From Brumimicrobium oceani (GTDB lineage: Bacteria; Bacteroidota; Bacteroidia; Flavobacteriales_D; Crocinitomicaceae): a stretch of 64,000 bases of DNA. The stretch is taken from positions 248,001 to 312,000 of the forward strand of contig NZ_QFRJ01000001.1 of the NCBI RefSeq assembly GCF_003143775.1, in the 5' to 3' direction. The notes under the pieces were generated by a model that saw only the letters and a program-made list of their open reading frames with translations, searched no databases and had not been told where the DNA came from. Of the stretch, positions 8,263-17,738 are shown piece after piece. A program made the position numbers and the translations under genes. The first letter of the stretch is position 1. Every line of letters starts with the position of its first letter.

Positions 8263-9831
8263 TTAATTTGTACTAATACCATTAAAACTAAATAGATATT
8301 CTGTGTAGCTTTTATCTTTGGTTAAGGTATAAACTCCTTCAATTTGTTCTGTGAAAATTTCAATCATAGTTGTTCCAAAATAGTCGCTTACTTCACTCTC
8401 TATCCAAGAGCCGTTATCTGTAAATCGAACCTTTAAAGCTTCCGAGTTGTCCTCTTTAATAAATTCAATCGATATTTTTGGATTTTCTTGTGAGTGAAAG
8501 GCGTATTTTAAACTGTTTGTAATGAGCTCATTTAAAATTAGGGCCAAGGGCATGATGGAATTTAATGTGCTCGTTATTTTCTCCTCTGATTTAATTTCAA
8601 GTAAAACATGATTTACCTTTGGATATTGCGAACAAATATCAATAAATAAAGATTCTGTGTAATCCTTAAGGTTCACAATTTTACTTTCCGGTGATTGATA
8701 CATCTTTCTATGTACAAGTGCAATAGAGGCTATTCTGTCCATGGCTTCCTTCAACGCCTCCCGGGTTTTGTCATCATTCGATACGTTAGATTGTAAACTC
8801 AATACACTAGAGACAATTTGCAGGTTGTTTTTAACCCTGTGATGAATTTCTTGTAGCAATACCTGCTTTTCTTTCTCGCTTTTTTTGGATTCTGCTAGTA
8901 ACTTTTTAAGCTGACTTTGTACTTCTCTTTTATGTTTAAGACGCGCTTTAAGTTTTCGATTTAATGAGTAAATTATGATCAAAAGTACGATTAAGGTGAT
9001 CATCAGTATGGATGTCCATATAAAAAGACTTGTGGAATATTGTTTCTTGTTTTTCCCAGCGATCCATTTTTCTCTTATTTGATGTTTTGTTTCAGGTGAA
9101 ATTTGTTTGATAACTTTATTGACTATTCCTGTAAAAACAGACCATTTTGGATTGACTGCAAAACAAATTCCATTATCCTTAAAAGGTGTTGTTCCTACAA
9201 TTTTTAGCTTATCAAAACCATAATGATTAATATAATAGGAAACAACATTTAAGTTTCCTACGAAAGCATCAGATTCTCCATTGAGTAATGCCAATAATGA
9301 GCGTTCAATACTCTCGAATTCTTTTATATTGATCCCTTTATCGTAGTCTTTTAATAATTCTTTGGTGTAATAATTTTTGGAAATACTTACTGTTTTGCCA
9401 CTGAGATCACTCAGTTTTGAAAAATAGGGAGACGAACTGCTGGCTACAATAACAATAGGGTCTTCAATATAGGGTACGGATAGGTCAAAGTATTCAGCTC
9501 TCTTTTTTGTATATACACAACTTGGAATAACCATGATTGAGCCATTCATTAAGCCGTCAAATGATTTCTCCCAGTTCATTTTTGGTAGAGCTACCATTTT
9601 TATACCTGTCTTTTCTTCCAGAATTGTTATGTAGTCATTTACTATTCCACCATATTGTCCAAATGAAAACAGTTCATAGGGTTCCCATCTTGTATCGTAA
9701 CCAAATTCTATTATTGGATGCTCTTCAATCCACTGTTTTTCTTCTTCTGTAAAGTTTATTTCTTGCGCAAAACTAAAAATAGAAAACAGAACTGCGATGA
9801 CCAACAAAAGGTGTTTATTGTATGATTTCAT
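8263..9831 (-). CDS. Sensor histidine kinase with periplasmic binding-protein domain
   Basis: Membrane sensor kinase of 522 residues. In order: signal peptide 1-23; an SBP family 3-like periplasmic domain about 28-258 (WEPYELFSFGQYGGIVNDYI, YFDLSVPYIEDPIVIV), as in EvgS/BvgS-type sensors; one TM helix about 268-290; a coiled coil 291-325; a HisKA_2-type helix with LLQEIHHRVKNNLQIVSSV, the phosphoacceptor being His330 or His331; and a HATPase domain with ILNELITNSLKYAF as N box. The G box is odd: it reads DNGSWIES and then FGTTMIEIF where relatives have DNGxGlP and a glycine-rich GLxLV loop, so ATP turnover may be weakened. No response regulator is adjacent. The ligand is unknown, and the binding domain recalls that of the channel at 6486. 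Confidence 0.9.
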   Translation of the reverse strand: MKSYNKHLLLVIAVLFSIFSFAQEINFTEEEKQWIEEHPIIEFGYDTRWEPYELFSFGQYGGIVNDYITILEEKTGIKMVALPKMNWEKSFDGLMNGSIMVIPSCVYTKKRAEYFDLSVPYIEDPIVIVASSSSPYFSKLSDLSGKTVSISKNYYTKELLKDYDKGINIKEFESIERSLLALLNGESDAFVGNLNVVSYYINHYGFDKLKIVGTTPFKDNGICFAVNPKWSVFTGIVNKVIKQISPETKHQIREKWIAGKNKKQYSTSLFIWTSILMITLIVLLIIIYSLNRKLKARLKHKREVQSQLKKLLAESKKSEKEKQVLLQEIHHRVKNNLQIVSSVLSLQSNVSNDDKTREALKEAMDRIASIALVHRKMYQSPESKIVNLKDYTESLFIDICSQYPKVNHVLLEIKSEEKITSTLNSIMPLALILNELITNSLKYAFHSQENPKISIEFIKEDNSEALKVRFTDNGSWIESEVSDYFGTTMIEIFTEQIEGVYTLTKDKSYTEYLFSFNGISTN

Positions 9832-9900
9832 TTAAGCGTATTAGTTTTATATGCTTAATATTACAGAAAATATATCAGAATTGTTTAAAAAAAAGAAATT

Positions 9901-10521
9901 TTATTTTGATTTGAATGTTGATTCAAAAGGCAGTCGTTGAAGTATTGATCTTCCCAAGGTTAATTCATCAGCGTAATGCAATTCAGAGCCCACGGAAACT
10001 CCCCTAGAGAGTGTCGTGACAGTGATGTCGGATGGTGATATCTTTTTATAGATATAAAAGTTTGTCGTATCACCTTCCATAGTTGAACTTAAAGCGAAAA
10101 TAATTTCATCTATTTTATCTTCCCTTACTTTCGTGAGTAGTGTAGGGATGTTTAAATCTTCTGGACCTTGACCATCCATTGGAGAAATTACACCGCCTAA
10201 AACATGATAAATTCCTCTGTAACTGCGTGTTGCTTCTATAGCCATGATATCGCGAATGTCTTCAACCACACAAACTGTTCTGTGTTCACGGGCCGGATTT
10301 GCGCAAATTACACATTTCTTATCGTCCGAAATATTACCGCAATTCTCGCAGTATTTTATGTTTTCTTTTATTCCTTTGATGGCATTTGAAAAGCGGTCTA
10401 TTTCCTCGGGTGAACGTTTAAGTAAATCAAGCACCAAACGCAAAGCACTTCTTTTCCCTATGCTTGGCAAAGAAGCAAACTGTTCTACAGCCTCGTTTAA
10501 ATATTTTGAAGGTAAATCCAC
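9901..10521 (-). CDS. recR: Recombination mediator protein RecR
   Basis: Works with RecO (and RecF) to load RecA on SSB-coated single-stranded DNA at gaps. Full length at 206 residues. Seen: N-terminal helix-hairpin-helix ([20 protein letters not shown]), a four-cysteine zinc finger ([20 protein letters not shown]), and a Toprim domain from [14 protein letters not shown] to [29 protein letters not shown]. The start is a GTG at 10521, since no ATG lies near and the family begins with a PSKYLNEAV-like segment. Single gene, transcribed away from the 7-TM protein. Confidence 0.97.
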   Translation of the reverse strand: MDLPSKYLNEAVEQFASLPSIGKRSALRLVLDLLKRSPEEIDRFSNAIKGIKENIKYCENCGNISDDKKCVICANPAREHRTVCVVEDIRDIMAIEATRSYRGIYHVLGGVISPMDGQGPEDLNIPTLLTKVREDKIDEIIFALSSTMEGDTTNFYIYKKISPSDITVTTLSRGVSVGSELHYADELTLGRSILQRLPFESTFKSK

Positions 10522-10650
10522 GGCTGCAAAAGTAATTAGCTTTTATGAAAATAGCTTCTTTTTTATCGAAAATTGAATGCCAGTTTTCTACTAAAACAAT
10601 GATTTGTCTCACAGAATTCTATTCAACCTACCTTTTTAATAAGAATTGCT

Positions 10651-10658
10651 TATTTTTG
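10651..10658 (+). promoter_or_regulatory. TAnnTTTG -7 box before the 7-TM/smpB pair
   Basis: TATTTTTG matches the Bacteroidota -7 consensus and lies 17 bases before the ATG at 10676. No convincing TTG was found at the -33 spacing. Confidence 0.45.
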
Positions 10659-10675
10659 CCGACTTATAATGAGTT

Positions 10676-11389
10676 ATGGAAAATCGATGTGACATCCCTG
10701 CGGATAAATTGCCTTTTGAATTCATGGGGCTTTGTCTTCAAGAACCAATGGCAATGGTAACAAATTTGCTCATTGCTATTACTTGTTTTATTATTTTTTC
10801 GAAGATGAAAATAGTTGAAACCAATTTTCAGAAAAACTGGAAAATGTTCTTCTTGATTTTTGGACTCAGTACATTTTTTAGTGGCTTTGGTCACGTGTTT
10901 TTTCAATATACAGGATATTACGGTAAGTTTCCAACATGGACTTTAGGATTGGTTTCTGCATTTTTCGCCGGTAAAGCAATGATTAGTTTAAATGTAATTA
11001 GACCGAAATTATACAAAGCTATGATTAGGTTTTTATATGCCAAATTCATTGTTTTTACAATTTTAGCGCTTTCACTTCAATCTTTTGTGTTTGTAATGGC
11101 TGATGCAGTAATTACTTATCTGTTTTTCTGTATGGGATTTGGAATTTATTATTGGAGAAAAGGATTAAGTTCATTTAAATATACAGTTTATGCGGTTTTG
11201 ATTCTGATTCCTTCAATTTTTATATTCACACTTCAACTGAATCCTCATCTTTGGTTTAATAAAGAAGATTTAAGTCATGTTTTGATGACAACTACAGTTA
11301 TTTTCTTTTACTTTGGGGTAATACGATTAAATCAAATTGATTTAGATCATCTCATTTCAACAAGGGAAGTTAAATATGTCAACAAATAA
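10676..11389 (+). CDS. Seven-helix membrane protein of unknown function
   Basis: A 237-residue polytopic protein with about seven hydrophobic segments, starting near residues 25-42, 56-76, 87-105, 117-135, 138-155, 163-182 and 198-217. [14 protein letters not shown] after helix 2 carries a conserved-looking histidine, and the topology recalls the ceramidase-like (CREST) and DUF6962-type membrane proteins, but I see no complete set of their metal-binding residues. Its last 14 bases overlap the start of smpB, so the two are translationally coupled, although that need not mean a shared function. Confidence 0.7.
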   Translation: MENRCDIPADKLPFEFMGLCLQEPMAMVTNLLIAITCFIIFSKMKIVETNFQKNWKMFFLIFGLSTFFSGFGHVFFQYTGYYGKFPTWTLGLVSAFFAGKAMISLNVIRPKLYKAMIRFLYAKFIVFTILALSLQSFVFVMADAVITYLFFCMGFGIYYWRKGLSSFKYTVYAVLILIPSIFIFTLQLNPHLWFNKEDLSHVLMTTTVIFFYFGVIRLNQIDLDHLISTREVKYVNK

Positions 11390-11837
11390 AAATAGAATAA
11401 ATATAGTTAATAAACGTGCGCGTTTTGAATATCAACTACTCGATAAGTATGTTGCAGGAATTCAATTGGGAGGTACGGAAATTAAAAGTATTCGCCTAGG
11501 AAAAGCGAGTATTCTTGAGGCATTCTGTGTAATTGAAAATAACGAAGTCTATCTTCGAAATATGCACATTGCGGAATATGGAAATGCATCTTTTTATCAG
11601 CACAAAGCAAAAGCGGACAGAAAGTTATTGTTGAATCGAAAAGAAATCAATAAGTTGGACAAGAAGATGAAAACGAAAGGTTTTACTATCGTTCCACTTC
11701 GAATTTTCATCAACGAAAAAGGCTATGCGAAAGTTGAAATTGCCCTGGCACAAGGTAAAAAACTGTATGACAAACGTCAAGATTTAAAAGAGAAAGACGA
11801 CCAAAGGGCGATGGATAGAATCAAAAAAGCGTACTAA
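11376..11837 (+). CDS. smpB: SsrA-binding protein SmpB
   Basis: Binds tmRNA and enters the empty A site with it to rescue stalled ribosomes. 153 residues, normal length. Seen: [20 protein letters not shown], the [14 protein letters not shown] core, [19 protein letters not shown], and the basic C-terminal tail ending DRIKKAY that acts as the codon-anticodon mimic. The start lies inside the end of the upstream 7-TM gene. The tmRNA gene itself is not in this window. Confidence 0.97.
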   Translation: MSTNKNRINIVNKRARFEYQLLDKYVAGIQLGGTEIKSIRLGKASILEAFCVIENNEVYLRNMHIAEYGNASFYQHKAKADRKLLLNRKEINKLDKKMKTKGFTIVPLRIFINEKGYAKVEIALAQGKKLYDKRQDLKEKDDQRAMDRIKKAY

Positions 11838-11849
11838 TCCTAATTTTCA

Positions 11850-12737
11850 ATGCAGACATTCCTAGATTATTTATTGCCAGTTTCGATTGCCGTAATAATG
11901 TTTGGGATTGGTCTGGGTCTTACTGTTAGTGACTTCAAACGCGTTCTTGTCTCTCCTAAAGCTGTTCTTTTTGGATTATTCGGACAATTAATTCTCATGC
12001 CGCTGATTGGTTTTGGAATTGCTTTTGCCTTTGATTTAGACCCCATTTATCAATTAGGAATTGTGCTAATAGCCGCTTGTCCAGGAGGAACTTCTTCCAA
12101 TATTGTAACCTATATGTTGAATGGTAGGGTAGCACTTTCCGTTTCCATGACGGCTTTTAATAGCTTTTTAATCATCCTTACCATTCCTTTTATTTTAGAT
12201 CTTGCTTTTTCATTGTTTTGGACTTCCACTAAGGAAGTAAATTTATCAATGATTGATACTTTCAAAGATGTTTTATTAACCGTATTTATCCCTGTATTGC
12301 TTGGCTTAATAGCAAGACATTATTCTCCTGTTTTTGTCAATAAACTAAGGAAACCATTGCGTTTTATTTTGCCAGGAATTATGTTTTTTGTGTTCTTGCT
12401 CGTGCTTCTCAACGAAAAAGAAAATGGCGATAAATCCATGTTAGAATATTGGGATTTATTACTACCAGCACTTTGTTTAAACGTTTTAGTGATGTTTGTT
12501 GGATTCTTCACTTCTGGCTTTGCTGGAATAAACCACGAAGGAAAATACACGATAGCCATAGAAATGGGCTTGCAAAATTCTGCCTTAGCAATTTTCTTAG
12601 CAAACAATGTAATCCAAATCGACGGACTTTCATTGATTGCTGTTTTGTACGGTGGCTTTTCTTTCTTTTCAACTTTAATTATTGCTTGGTTGATGAAGCG
12701 TTACATGGGAAGGGGAGAGGCAGTGAAAGTTGGTTAG
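11850..12737 (+). CDS. Bile acid:sodium symporter (BASS) family transporter
   Basis: Inner-membrane sodium-coupled organic-anion importer of the BASS/SBF superfamily, 295 residues with about nine or ten TM segments. Seen: MFGIGLGLTVSDFKRVLVSP near the N terminus, the sodium-site-like CPGGTSSNIVTYMLNG (residues about 80-95) and GLQNSALAIFLANN in the second half. Substrates in bacteria include bile acids, pantoate and other carboxylates, and the sequence does not tell which. It starts 12 bases after smpB and ends 15 bases from the convergent SDR gene, with no hairpin terminator between. Confidence 0.88.
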   Translation: MQTFLDYLLPVSIAVIMFGIGLGLTVSDFKRVLVSPKAVLFGLFGQLILMPLIGFGIAFAFDLDPIYQLGIVLIAACPGGTSSNIVTYMLNGRVALSVSMTAFNSFLIILTIPFILDLAFSLFWTSTKEVNLSMIDTFKDVLLTVFIPVLLGLIARHYSPVFVNKLRKPLRFILPGIMFFVFLLVLLNEKENGDKSMLEYWDLLLPALCLNVLVMFVGFFTSGFAGINHEGKYTIAIEMGLQNSALAIFLANNVIQIDGLSLIAVLYGGFSFFSTLIIAWLMKRYMGRGEAVKVG

Positions 12738-12752
12738 ACTTTCCTCAATATT

Positions 12753-13868
12753 CTAATAACTTTTCTTAAACTTCTGCTCCACAGAAAAATTAATCAAATT
12801 CATGAAATTTTCGTGAACTCCTAAAGTGATTTCTAATTTCAATTGTTCGATGAGTTTTAAAATTAAATCTGGCTTAAACTGTAAATCTGGAACGGAAATG
12901 TATTTTTCAAATAGTCCGCCAAGGGTTTTGTAATACAATTGCTCAAAGGCATTCTGATTTTCGGGCTTTTCTTCAACGTATTTGTAGGAATGAATATTAA
13001 ACGATTCAAGTACATTTCCAACATAATCTTTGTGCAAGATTTGCTTTGGATTAACGATATTTAGTTCTTTAATTTCGGGATTCAAAAATGCATATAAAAT
13101 GGCTTTTGAAACGAAATCGACCGGAACGATATTTAAACCGCTCTTTTTGTCAATCCAAATTCTGAATTTATCGACTGGTTTATTGGCATATTTATCTAAG
13201 AATATCGGCCAAGAATAGAATACGTCATATTTTGGCGTTTCAAATAACGGCTTGTCTATCAATCGACCACAAATAATACTTGGTCTTAAAATTTGAGATT
13301 TGATGTTCTTTTTTAAACAAACTTCCTTTACATAGCGCTCACTTTCATATTTTGATTGCTCATATGGATTTCTAAACTTATTAACAGAATAGTTTTCAAT
13401 TTTGTCATTTACTTTACTGTTTTGAATTCCAAAAGAATAAGCAGTGCTTATATAAAGAAAACGATTCACTGATTTCGGCAATTGTTCCAACAAATTCTTC
13501 GTCACCAAGTAGTTTTGATTGTGAACTTTAGATTTAGAATCGGAGGTGTTCAATAAACTTGTAGAACCAGCGCAATGAATCACTGTATCAAAATTATATT
13601 TCGCTAAAGCCTCTTCAGAAATGCTAGATAAATCTTCAGAAATTACGGTTACTTTTGCCAAACATTCTTCCAAAGTAAATTGATTCAAAAAAGCAGGACG
13701 AGATTCATCTTGAAGAATGTATACCAAACGTTGTTGAGCAGATTTTTCACTGTCTCTAATCACCACAAAAAGATGGTTTACAGTTTTCTCAACAAGTGCT
13801 TTCTGAATCCATTCAAAAATGATGTGACTTCCTACAATGCCTGATCCTCCAGTTAATAAACAATTCAT
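12753..13868 (-). CDS. Extended SDR / thioester-reductase-like NAD(P) oxidoreductase
   Basis: A 371-residue Rossmann protein of the extended SDR type, close to the NAD-binding part of fatty-acyl-CoA and thioester reductases. Seen: the nucleotide-binding GGSGIVGSH at residues 7-15, the acidic and charged VVIRDSEKSAQQRL that suggests NADPH, VIHCAGSTSLL, the catalytic serine region FLYISTAYSFG, the YxxxK pair in NPYEQSKYESERY, and LRPSIICGRLI. It stands alone on the minus strand; the acyl-CoA synthetase follows upstream in the same orientation after a 273-base gap. A role in reducing acyl thioesters is possible but only inferred. Confidence 0.8.
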   Translation of the reverse strand: MNCLLTGGSGIVGSHIIFEWIQKALVEKTVNHLFVVIRDSEKSAQQRLVYILQDESRPAFLNQFTLEECLAKVTVISEDLSSISEEALAKYNFDTVIHCAGSTSLLNTSDSKSKVHNQNYLVTKNLLEQLPKSVNRFLYISTAYSFGIQNSKVNDKIENYSVNKFRNPYEQSKYESERYVKEVCLKKNIKSQILRPSIICGRLIDKPLFETPKYDVFYSWPIFLDKYANKPVDKFRIWIDKKSGLNIVPVDFVSKAILYAFLNPEIKELNIVNPKQILHKDYVGNVLESFNIHSYKYVEEKPENQNAFEQLYYKTLGGLFEKYISVPDLQFKPDLILKLIEQLKLEITLGVHENFMNLINFSVEQKFKKSY

Positions 13869-14100
13869 ATAATTAGTAATGCTTTAAAGTATTGATTATT
13901 ATTTTTTAATATTGAAAATTCTCAAGTTCAATTTTATCGTCGCAAAATTACGGTATTAAAATAAAGGAAAAGCTAAGCTGAAGGCTAAAAATGAAGTTGA
14001 AATAGAGTTTTTCTATAAACTCGCTTTTTTTCGATGGTCGGAAACATAAGTGTTTTTGATTTTGACCTGCTTCCGACAAGATAATCAATAATTATACTCC

Positions 14101-14132
14101 TCAAGAAAACTGAGCTTTTGATGTTTTCTTGA
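14101..14132. terminator. Hairpin downstream of the acyl-CoA synthetase
   Basis: TCAAGAAAAC (14101-14110) and GTTTTCTTGA (14123-14132) form a perfect 10-bp stem with a 12-base loop, 10 bases beyond the stop at 14142. Neither side has a long T run, so the terminator call is moderate. Confidence 0.55.
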
Positions 14133-14141
14133 AAAATCGAA

Positions 14142-15929
14142 TTAATTATACAAAGCCTCTATTTGGTCCTTATAGCGCTCAATTACCAAGCGTCTCTTTA
14201 ATTTTAAAGTCTGCGTTAATAATCCATTCTCCACTGTAAATGCTTCTTCTGTGAAAATGAATTGCTTTGGAATTTCATAACCTCCGTATTTTTCTTTTAG
14301 ACTTTTACGAATCTCTTTTGCCATAAATTCTTGAACATTGGGCAGGTGAATGAGTTTTGTAACATCTGTTTTAACGTCCAAAAATTGAGCAGTCTTGCGT
14401 AAAACAGCTTGATCTGGAACAACAATACAAACATTAAAAGGTCTTCCTTCACCATATATCATTGCAGCTTCCACATAAGGCAACAAAACAATGTCTTCTT
14501 CGATAGCGGAAGGAAAAACATATTTCCCGTTTTCGAGTTTGTATTGTTCTTTGAAACGACCGGTGACATATAAAAATCCATCTTTATCTAGTTTTCCACG
14601 ATCTCCAGTTCTTAGCCAACCATCCTCGGTGAAAACCTCTTTGGTTTCTTGCGGTTTGTTGTGATAACCCACCATGAGATTTGGTCCTTTCACTTGAATT
14701 TCACCATCTTCACTATCATCATCAACCATGGATTTGTCAATGCGAATATCAATAAATTCCAAAGCACTTCCAACACTTCCAATTTTGTTGCTTTCTGGGC
14801 TGTTCATGGTAATTGCAGGAGAAGTTTCACTCAATCCGTAGCAGTTGTAAACATCAACTCCAATATCGGCAAAGAAATAGGTTACTTCATTATTCATTTG
14901 TGCACTTCCCGTAATACTTCCTTTGAGCTGACCTCCAAATCGTTCTCTTATTTTCGATAAAACCAATTTATTTCCAATGCCATACATGAGTTTTGTCCCC
15001 AATCCTACTTTTCCTTCTTTCAAACGATATTCTCTGGCAGCTTTTAAGGTTTTATTGAAGAGTTTTAACTTGAAACCACCTTCATCTTCCATTTTTTGAT
15101 GAATTCCAGCATATATTTTATTGAAAACACGCGGAACAGCTATTAAGAAAGTTGGTTTTACTTTTACAAAATCATCTGCCAAAGTATCCATGTTTTGCAT
15201 AAATCCGATTGCTCCACCAAAGTAAAGCCAGTTGTACAGTTCAGCGGTTTGACCATAGCTGTGTGCCCAGGGTAAAATGGATAAACTTACCGCATTTTCA
15301 TCGAGTTCATTTTTATAGCGTCTGTAACCTGCTCTTGCGTTTGAGGCGAAATTTCCGTGCGTTAACAAAACTCCTTTTGGGTCTGAAGTAGTTCCAGAAG
15401 TATAAATTAAAGCTGCAATATCACTGACGTTTGGAATAATTGAAGGAACATTCTCTTTCTCACCTAGAGCTTCCAAATATTTCATGCTTTGCTCTCCAGT
15501 TGTATCAATAACATAGATGTGTTCCAAAGTTTCGATTTCATTCTTGAGGTGTTTAATTTCCTCATAAATAGCAGGGGAGGAGACCAATAAAAATTTCACC
15601 GCCGCGTCTTTTATAATGTATTCCCAAGTGCTTTGATTTTCACTTTCGTACATGGGAACAAAGCGGGCAACTAAACCGTAAGATGCAAATGCTGCAACCG
15701 CCCATTCTACTCGGTTACCCGATATAATTCCAACAGCATCTCCTTTTTGAATGTTTAAGGAAGCCAAAGCACTTCTGAAATTATTTACACGTTTTTTAAC
15801 GTCAGAATAAGTAATCCAATTAAATTCTCCAGATTTTATGTCTTTTGTACCAAAAAGTCTATTGTTGGCAAATTTCTCAGTAGCCGACTCAAAGAGCTCA
15901 ACTAAATTATCAGGTTTTTCTATTGTCAT
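14142..15929 (-). CDS. Long-chain acyl-CoA synthetase (AMP-forming)
   Basis: Activates fatty acids to acyl-CoA through an acyl-adenylate; cytosolic or membrane-associated. 595 residues, the length of FadD15-like bacterial enzymes. Seen: the P-loop AALIYTSGTTSDPKGVLL (about 170-187), the family motif GSVGSALEFIDIRI, NCYGLSETSPAITMNSP (A5), GWLRTGDRGKLDKDGFLYVTGR (A7 and A8) with the hinge, and KENGKYVFPSAIE-like LENGKYVFPSAIEEDI near the C-terminal catalytic lysine region. It is a single minus-strand gene. Together with the PaaG/PaaH-like genes at 26 kb it suggests fatty-acid degradation. Confidence 0.92.
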   Translation of the reverse strand: MTIEKPDNLVELFESATEKFANNRLFGTKDIKSGEFNWITYSDVKKRVNNFRSALASLNIQKGDAVGIISGNRVEWAVAAFASYGLVARFVPMYESENQSTWEYIIKDAAVKFLLVSSPAIYEEIKHLKNEIETLEHIYVIDTTGEQSMKYLEALGEKENVPSIIPNVSDIAALIYTSGTTSDPKGVLLTHGNFASNARAGYRRYKNELDENAVSLSILPWAHSYGQTAELYNWLYFGGAIGFMQNMDTLADDFVKVKPTFLIAVPRVFNKIYAGIHQKMEDEGGFKLKLFNKTLKAAREYRLKEGKVGLGTKLMYGIGNKLVLSKIRERFGGQLKGSITGSAQMNNEVTYFFADIGVDVYNCYGLSETSPAITMNSPESNKIGSVGSALEFIDIRIDKSMVDDDSEDGEIQVKGPNLMVGYHNKPQETKEVFTEDGWLRTGDRGKLDKDGFLYVTGRFKEQYKLENGKYVFPSAIEEDIVLLPYVEAAMIYGEGRPFNVCIVVPDQAVLRKTAQFLDVKTDVTKLIHLPNVQEFMAKEIRKSLKEKYGGYEIPKQFIFTEEAFTVENGLLTQTLKLKRRLVIERYKDQIEALYN

Positions 15930-16129
15930 TTCAGTGTTTTATATTTGGCTATTCAATTCAGAATAAGAGCAGTAATGGAATAAGAGCAGCGCTTATTTTT
16001 ATTGCTTTAATTATTGTTTTAACTGGATTTTAAACCATGTATAAAGATAATAAACTTTTGGGAGCTATTGTGAATGCTAGTGCTGTAATTCATGGATAAC
16101 CATGCTTGAATTTCGCTTAAATCTTTTCT

Positions 16130-16600
16130 TTATCTACCTCTCTTTCTTTTTCTAAGATTAGCACTTTGTATTTCTGCTAATTTATTAACTCCTTCGTATC
16201 CTAATTTTTCCACAAAGATATTAAAGGTTTTTTCTGCTAATTTATATTCTGTAAATTCATGAAGTGTAGATTTTTGATTTGTACTTTTAGTTAATACAAT
16301 ATCATAAGTTCTTGCCCTAATATCCCTAGCAACACCTTGACTAAATATATTGGTAGTTTCATTGGTGTATTTTAATTTAACTTTATTGAAATCAGAAGAT
16401 TGGAATGAATACCCAATTGTTAATCCGAAAAATGATTTGTAAGACTTAAATTTCTTTAAATCCGCACTGAATATGACACCTGATTTAGTAAACAAAAGTG
16501 CAATTCCTACAAATAGAATTAAAATAGCAATCATCCAATTAAAATAAATCATAGCTAGTCCAAAACCGATAATGAAAATGGCATAAATTAGGTAATTCAT
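16130..16600 (-). CDS. Small two-helix membrane protein, unknown function
   Basis: I do not recognise a family. The ATG at 16600 (MNYLIYAIFIIGFG) is preferred to a TTG 36 bases upstream because the first helix begins right after it; product about 156 residues. Two adjacent hydrophobic segments span about residues 4-22 and 24-40, followed by a soluble cytosolic part of about 110 residues rich in beta-prone sequence (KSFFGLTIGYSFQSSDFNKVKL) and a basic tail ending RKRKRGR. That layout resembles PH-like two-helix proteins, but the resemblance is weak. Confidence 0.65.
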   Translation of the reverse strand: MNYLIYAIFIIGFGLAMIYFNWMIAILILFVGIALLFTKSGVIFSADLKKFKSYKSFFGLTIGYSFQSSDFNKVKLKYTNETTNIFSQGVARDIRARTYDIVLTKSTNQKSTLHEFTEYKLAEKTFNIFVEKLGYEGVNKLAEIQSANLRKRKRGR

Positions 16601-16703
16601 TGAGTACCCTTCTGAAATGTTTAAATCTTTTTCCAATTGAGGTTTAAATTTAATAGTTGTATTATTCTATTGATTGGATCATTGTATGGAATTTAATTTA
16701 AAC

Positions 16704-16743
16704 CAAAAAAAAAGCGTTCAACCTTCCGATTAAACGCTTTTTG
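16704..16743. terminator. Terminator of the serC-serA operon
   Basis: AAAAGCGTT and the nearly complementary AAACGCTTTT form a stem of about nine pairs around a 13-base loop, with A runs on the left and T runs on the right. It lies 20 bases past the serA stop and also faces the upstream end of the gene at 16130. Confidence 0.85.
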
Positions 16744-16762
16744 ATATAATATGTTTTGTTGT

Positions 16763-17722
16763 TTACTTCAAAGTAGCGATAATTTTATCCGCCAATTCAG
16801 TTCCAATTCTTGATTGTGCCTCGGCAGTTTGACCTCCAATATGCGGAGTACAAGCAATCCTTGGGTGACTCAATAAGTCTATTCTAGGAGAAGGCTCATT
16901 TTCAAACACATCAAGTGCAGCAGCTGCAACTTTTCCATTATTGAGTGCTTCTAATAGGTCATCCTCGTCGATCACACCACCTCTTGCAACGTTAACAAGG
17001 CGAACTCCATCTTTCATTTTTTCGAATTCAGCTTTTCCAATAACAGCTTTGTTACCATCTTGCTTAGGCACATTCATTGAAATGAAATCGGCTTGACTGA
17101 TCGCTTCATCTGCATTGGTAGTCGTTTCTATTTTTGCCACCACTTCACCAATACCTTCAATTTGGATAGGAATCTCAACTTCCTCTTTATAAAGGGAAAG
17201 ACCAACTACTTTCATTCCTGCTCCTAAAGCATAGCTTGCTAAAGTTTGACCAATACGACCAAATCCGTATACTAACAGTGTTTTTCCTCTTAACTCAGTT
17301 CCTTTACTGTACTGCTTTTTTAGTGTTTTGAAGTCTTCGTTACCTGTTTTTGGCATGTTTTGATAAGAATCGTAGGTCATGCGCGCCAAAGCATACATTG
17401 TTCCCATAGTAAGTTCCGCCACAGATTGTGAAGAAGCGCCTGGTGTATTTTCAACTGTTAAACCTTTTTCTCTTGCGTAAGCTACATCGATATTGTCCAT
17501 ACCAACTCCACCACGTCCAATGAACTTCAACTCAGGACAAGCGTCGATTAAGTCTTTTCTGACCGTGGTTGCTGAGCGTACGAGTAAAGCTACATAATTC
17601 TCTTTGTTGATTGTTTCAATAAGCTGGTCTTGTGCAACATGCTCTGTTACAACAGTGAAACCAGCTTCTTCTAATTTTTTTATTCCTGCTGACGATATGC
17701 CGTCATTTGCTAATATTTTCAT
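16763..17722 (-). CDS. serA: D-3-phosphoglycerate dehydrogenase, short form
   Basis: Oxidises 3-phosphoglycerate to 3-phosphohydroxypyruvate, the first step of serine synthesis. At 319 residues it lacks the C-terminal ACT and intervening domains of long SerA, so direct serine feedback by that route is absent. Seen: NAD-binding VYGFGRIGQTLASYALG, catalytic Arg in NVARGGVIDEDDLLEAL, Glu in DVFENEPSP and His in CTPHIGGQTAEAQ. It begins 16 bases after serC, and the pairing with serC fixes the assignment among 2-hydroxyacid dehydrogenases. The operon ends at the hairpin at 16704. Confidence 0.93.
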   Translation of the reverse strand: MKILANDGISSAGIKKLEEAGFTVVTEHVAQDQLIETINKENYVALLVRSATTVRKDLIDACPELKFIGRGGVGMDNIDVAYAREKGLTVENTPGASSQSVAELTMGTMYALARMTYDSYQNMPKTGNEDFKTLKKQYSKGTELRGKTLLVYGFGRIGQTLASYALGAGMKVVGLSLYKEEVEIPIQIEGIGEVVAKIETTTNADEAISQADFISMNVPKQDGNKAVIGKAEFEKMKDGVRLVNVARGGVIDEDDLLEALNNGKVAAAALDVFENEPSPRIDLLSHPRIACTPHIGGQTAEAQSRIGTELADKIIATLK

Positions 17723-17738
17723 ATCAATAAGTCTAGTT

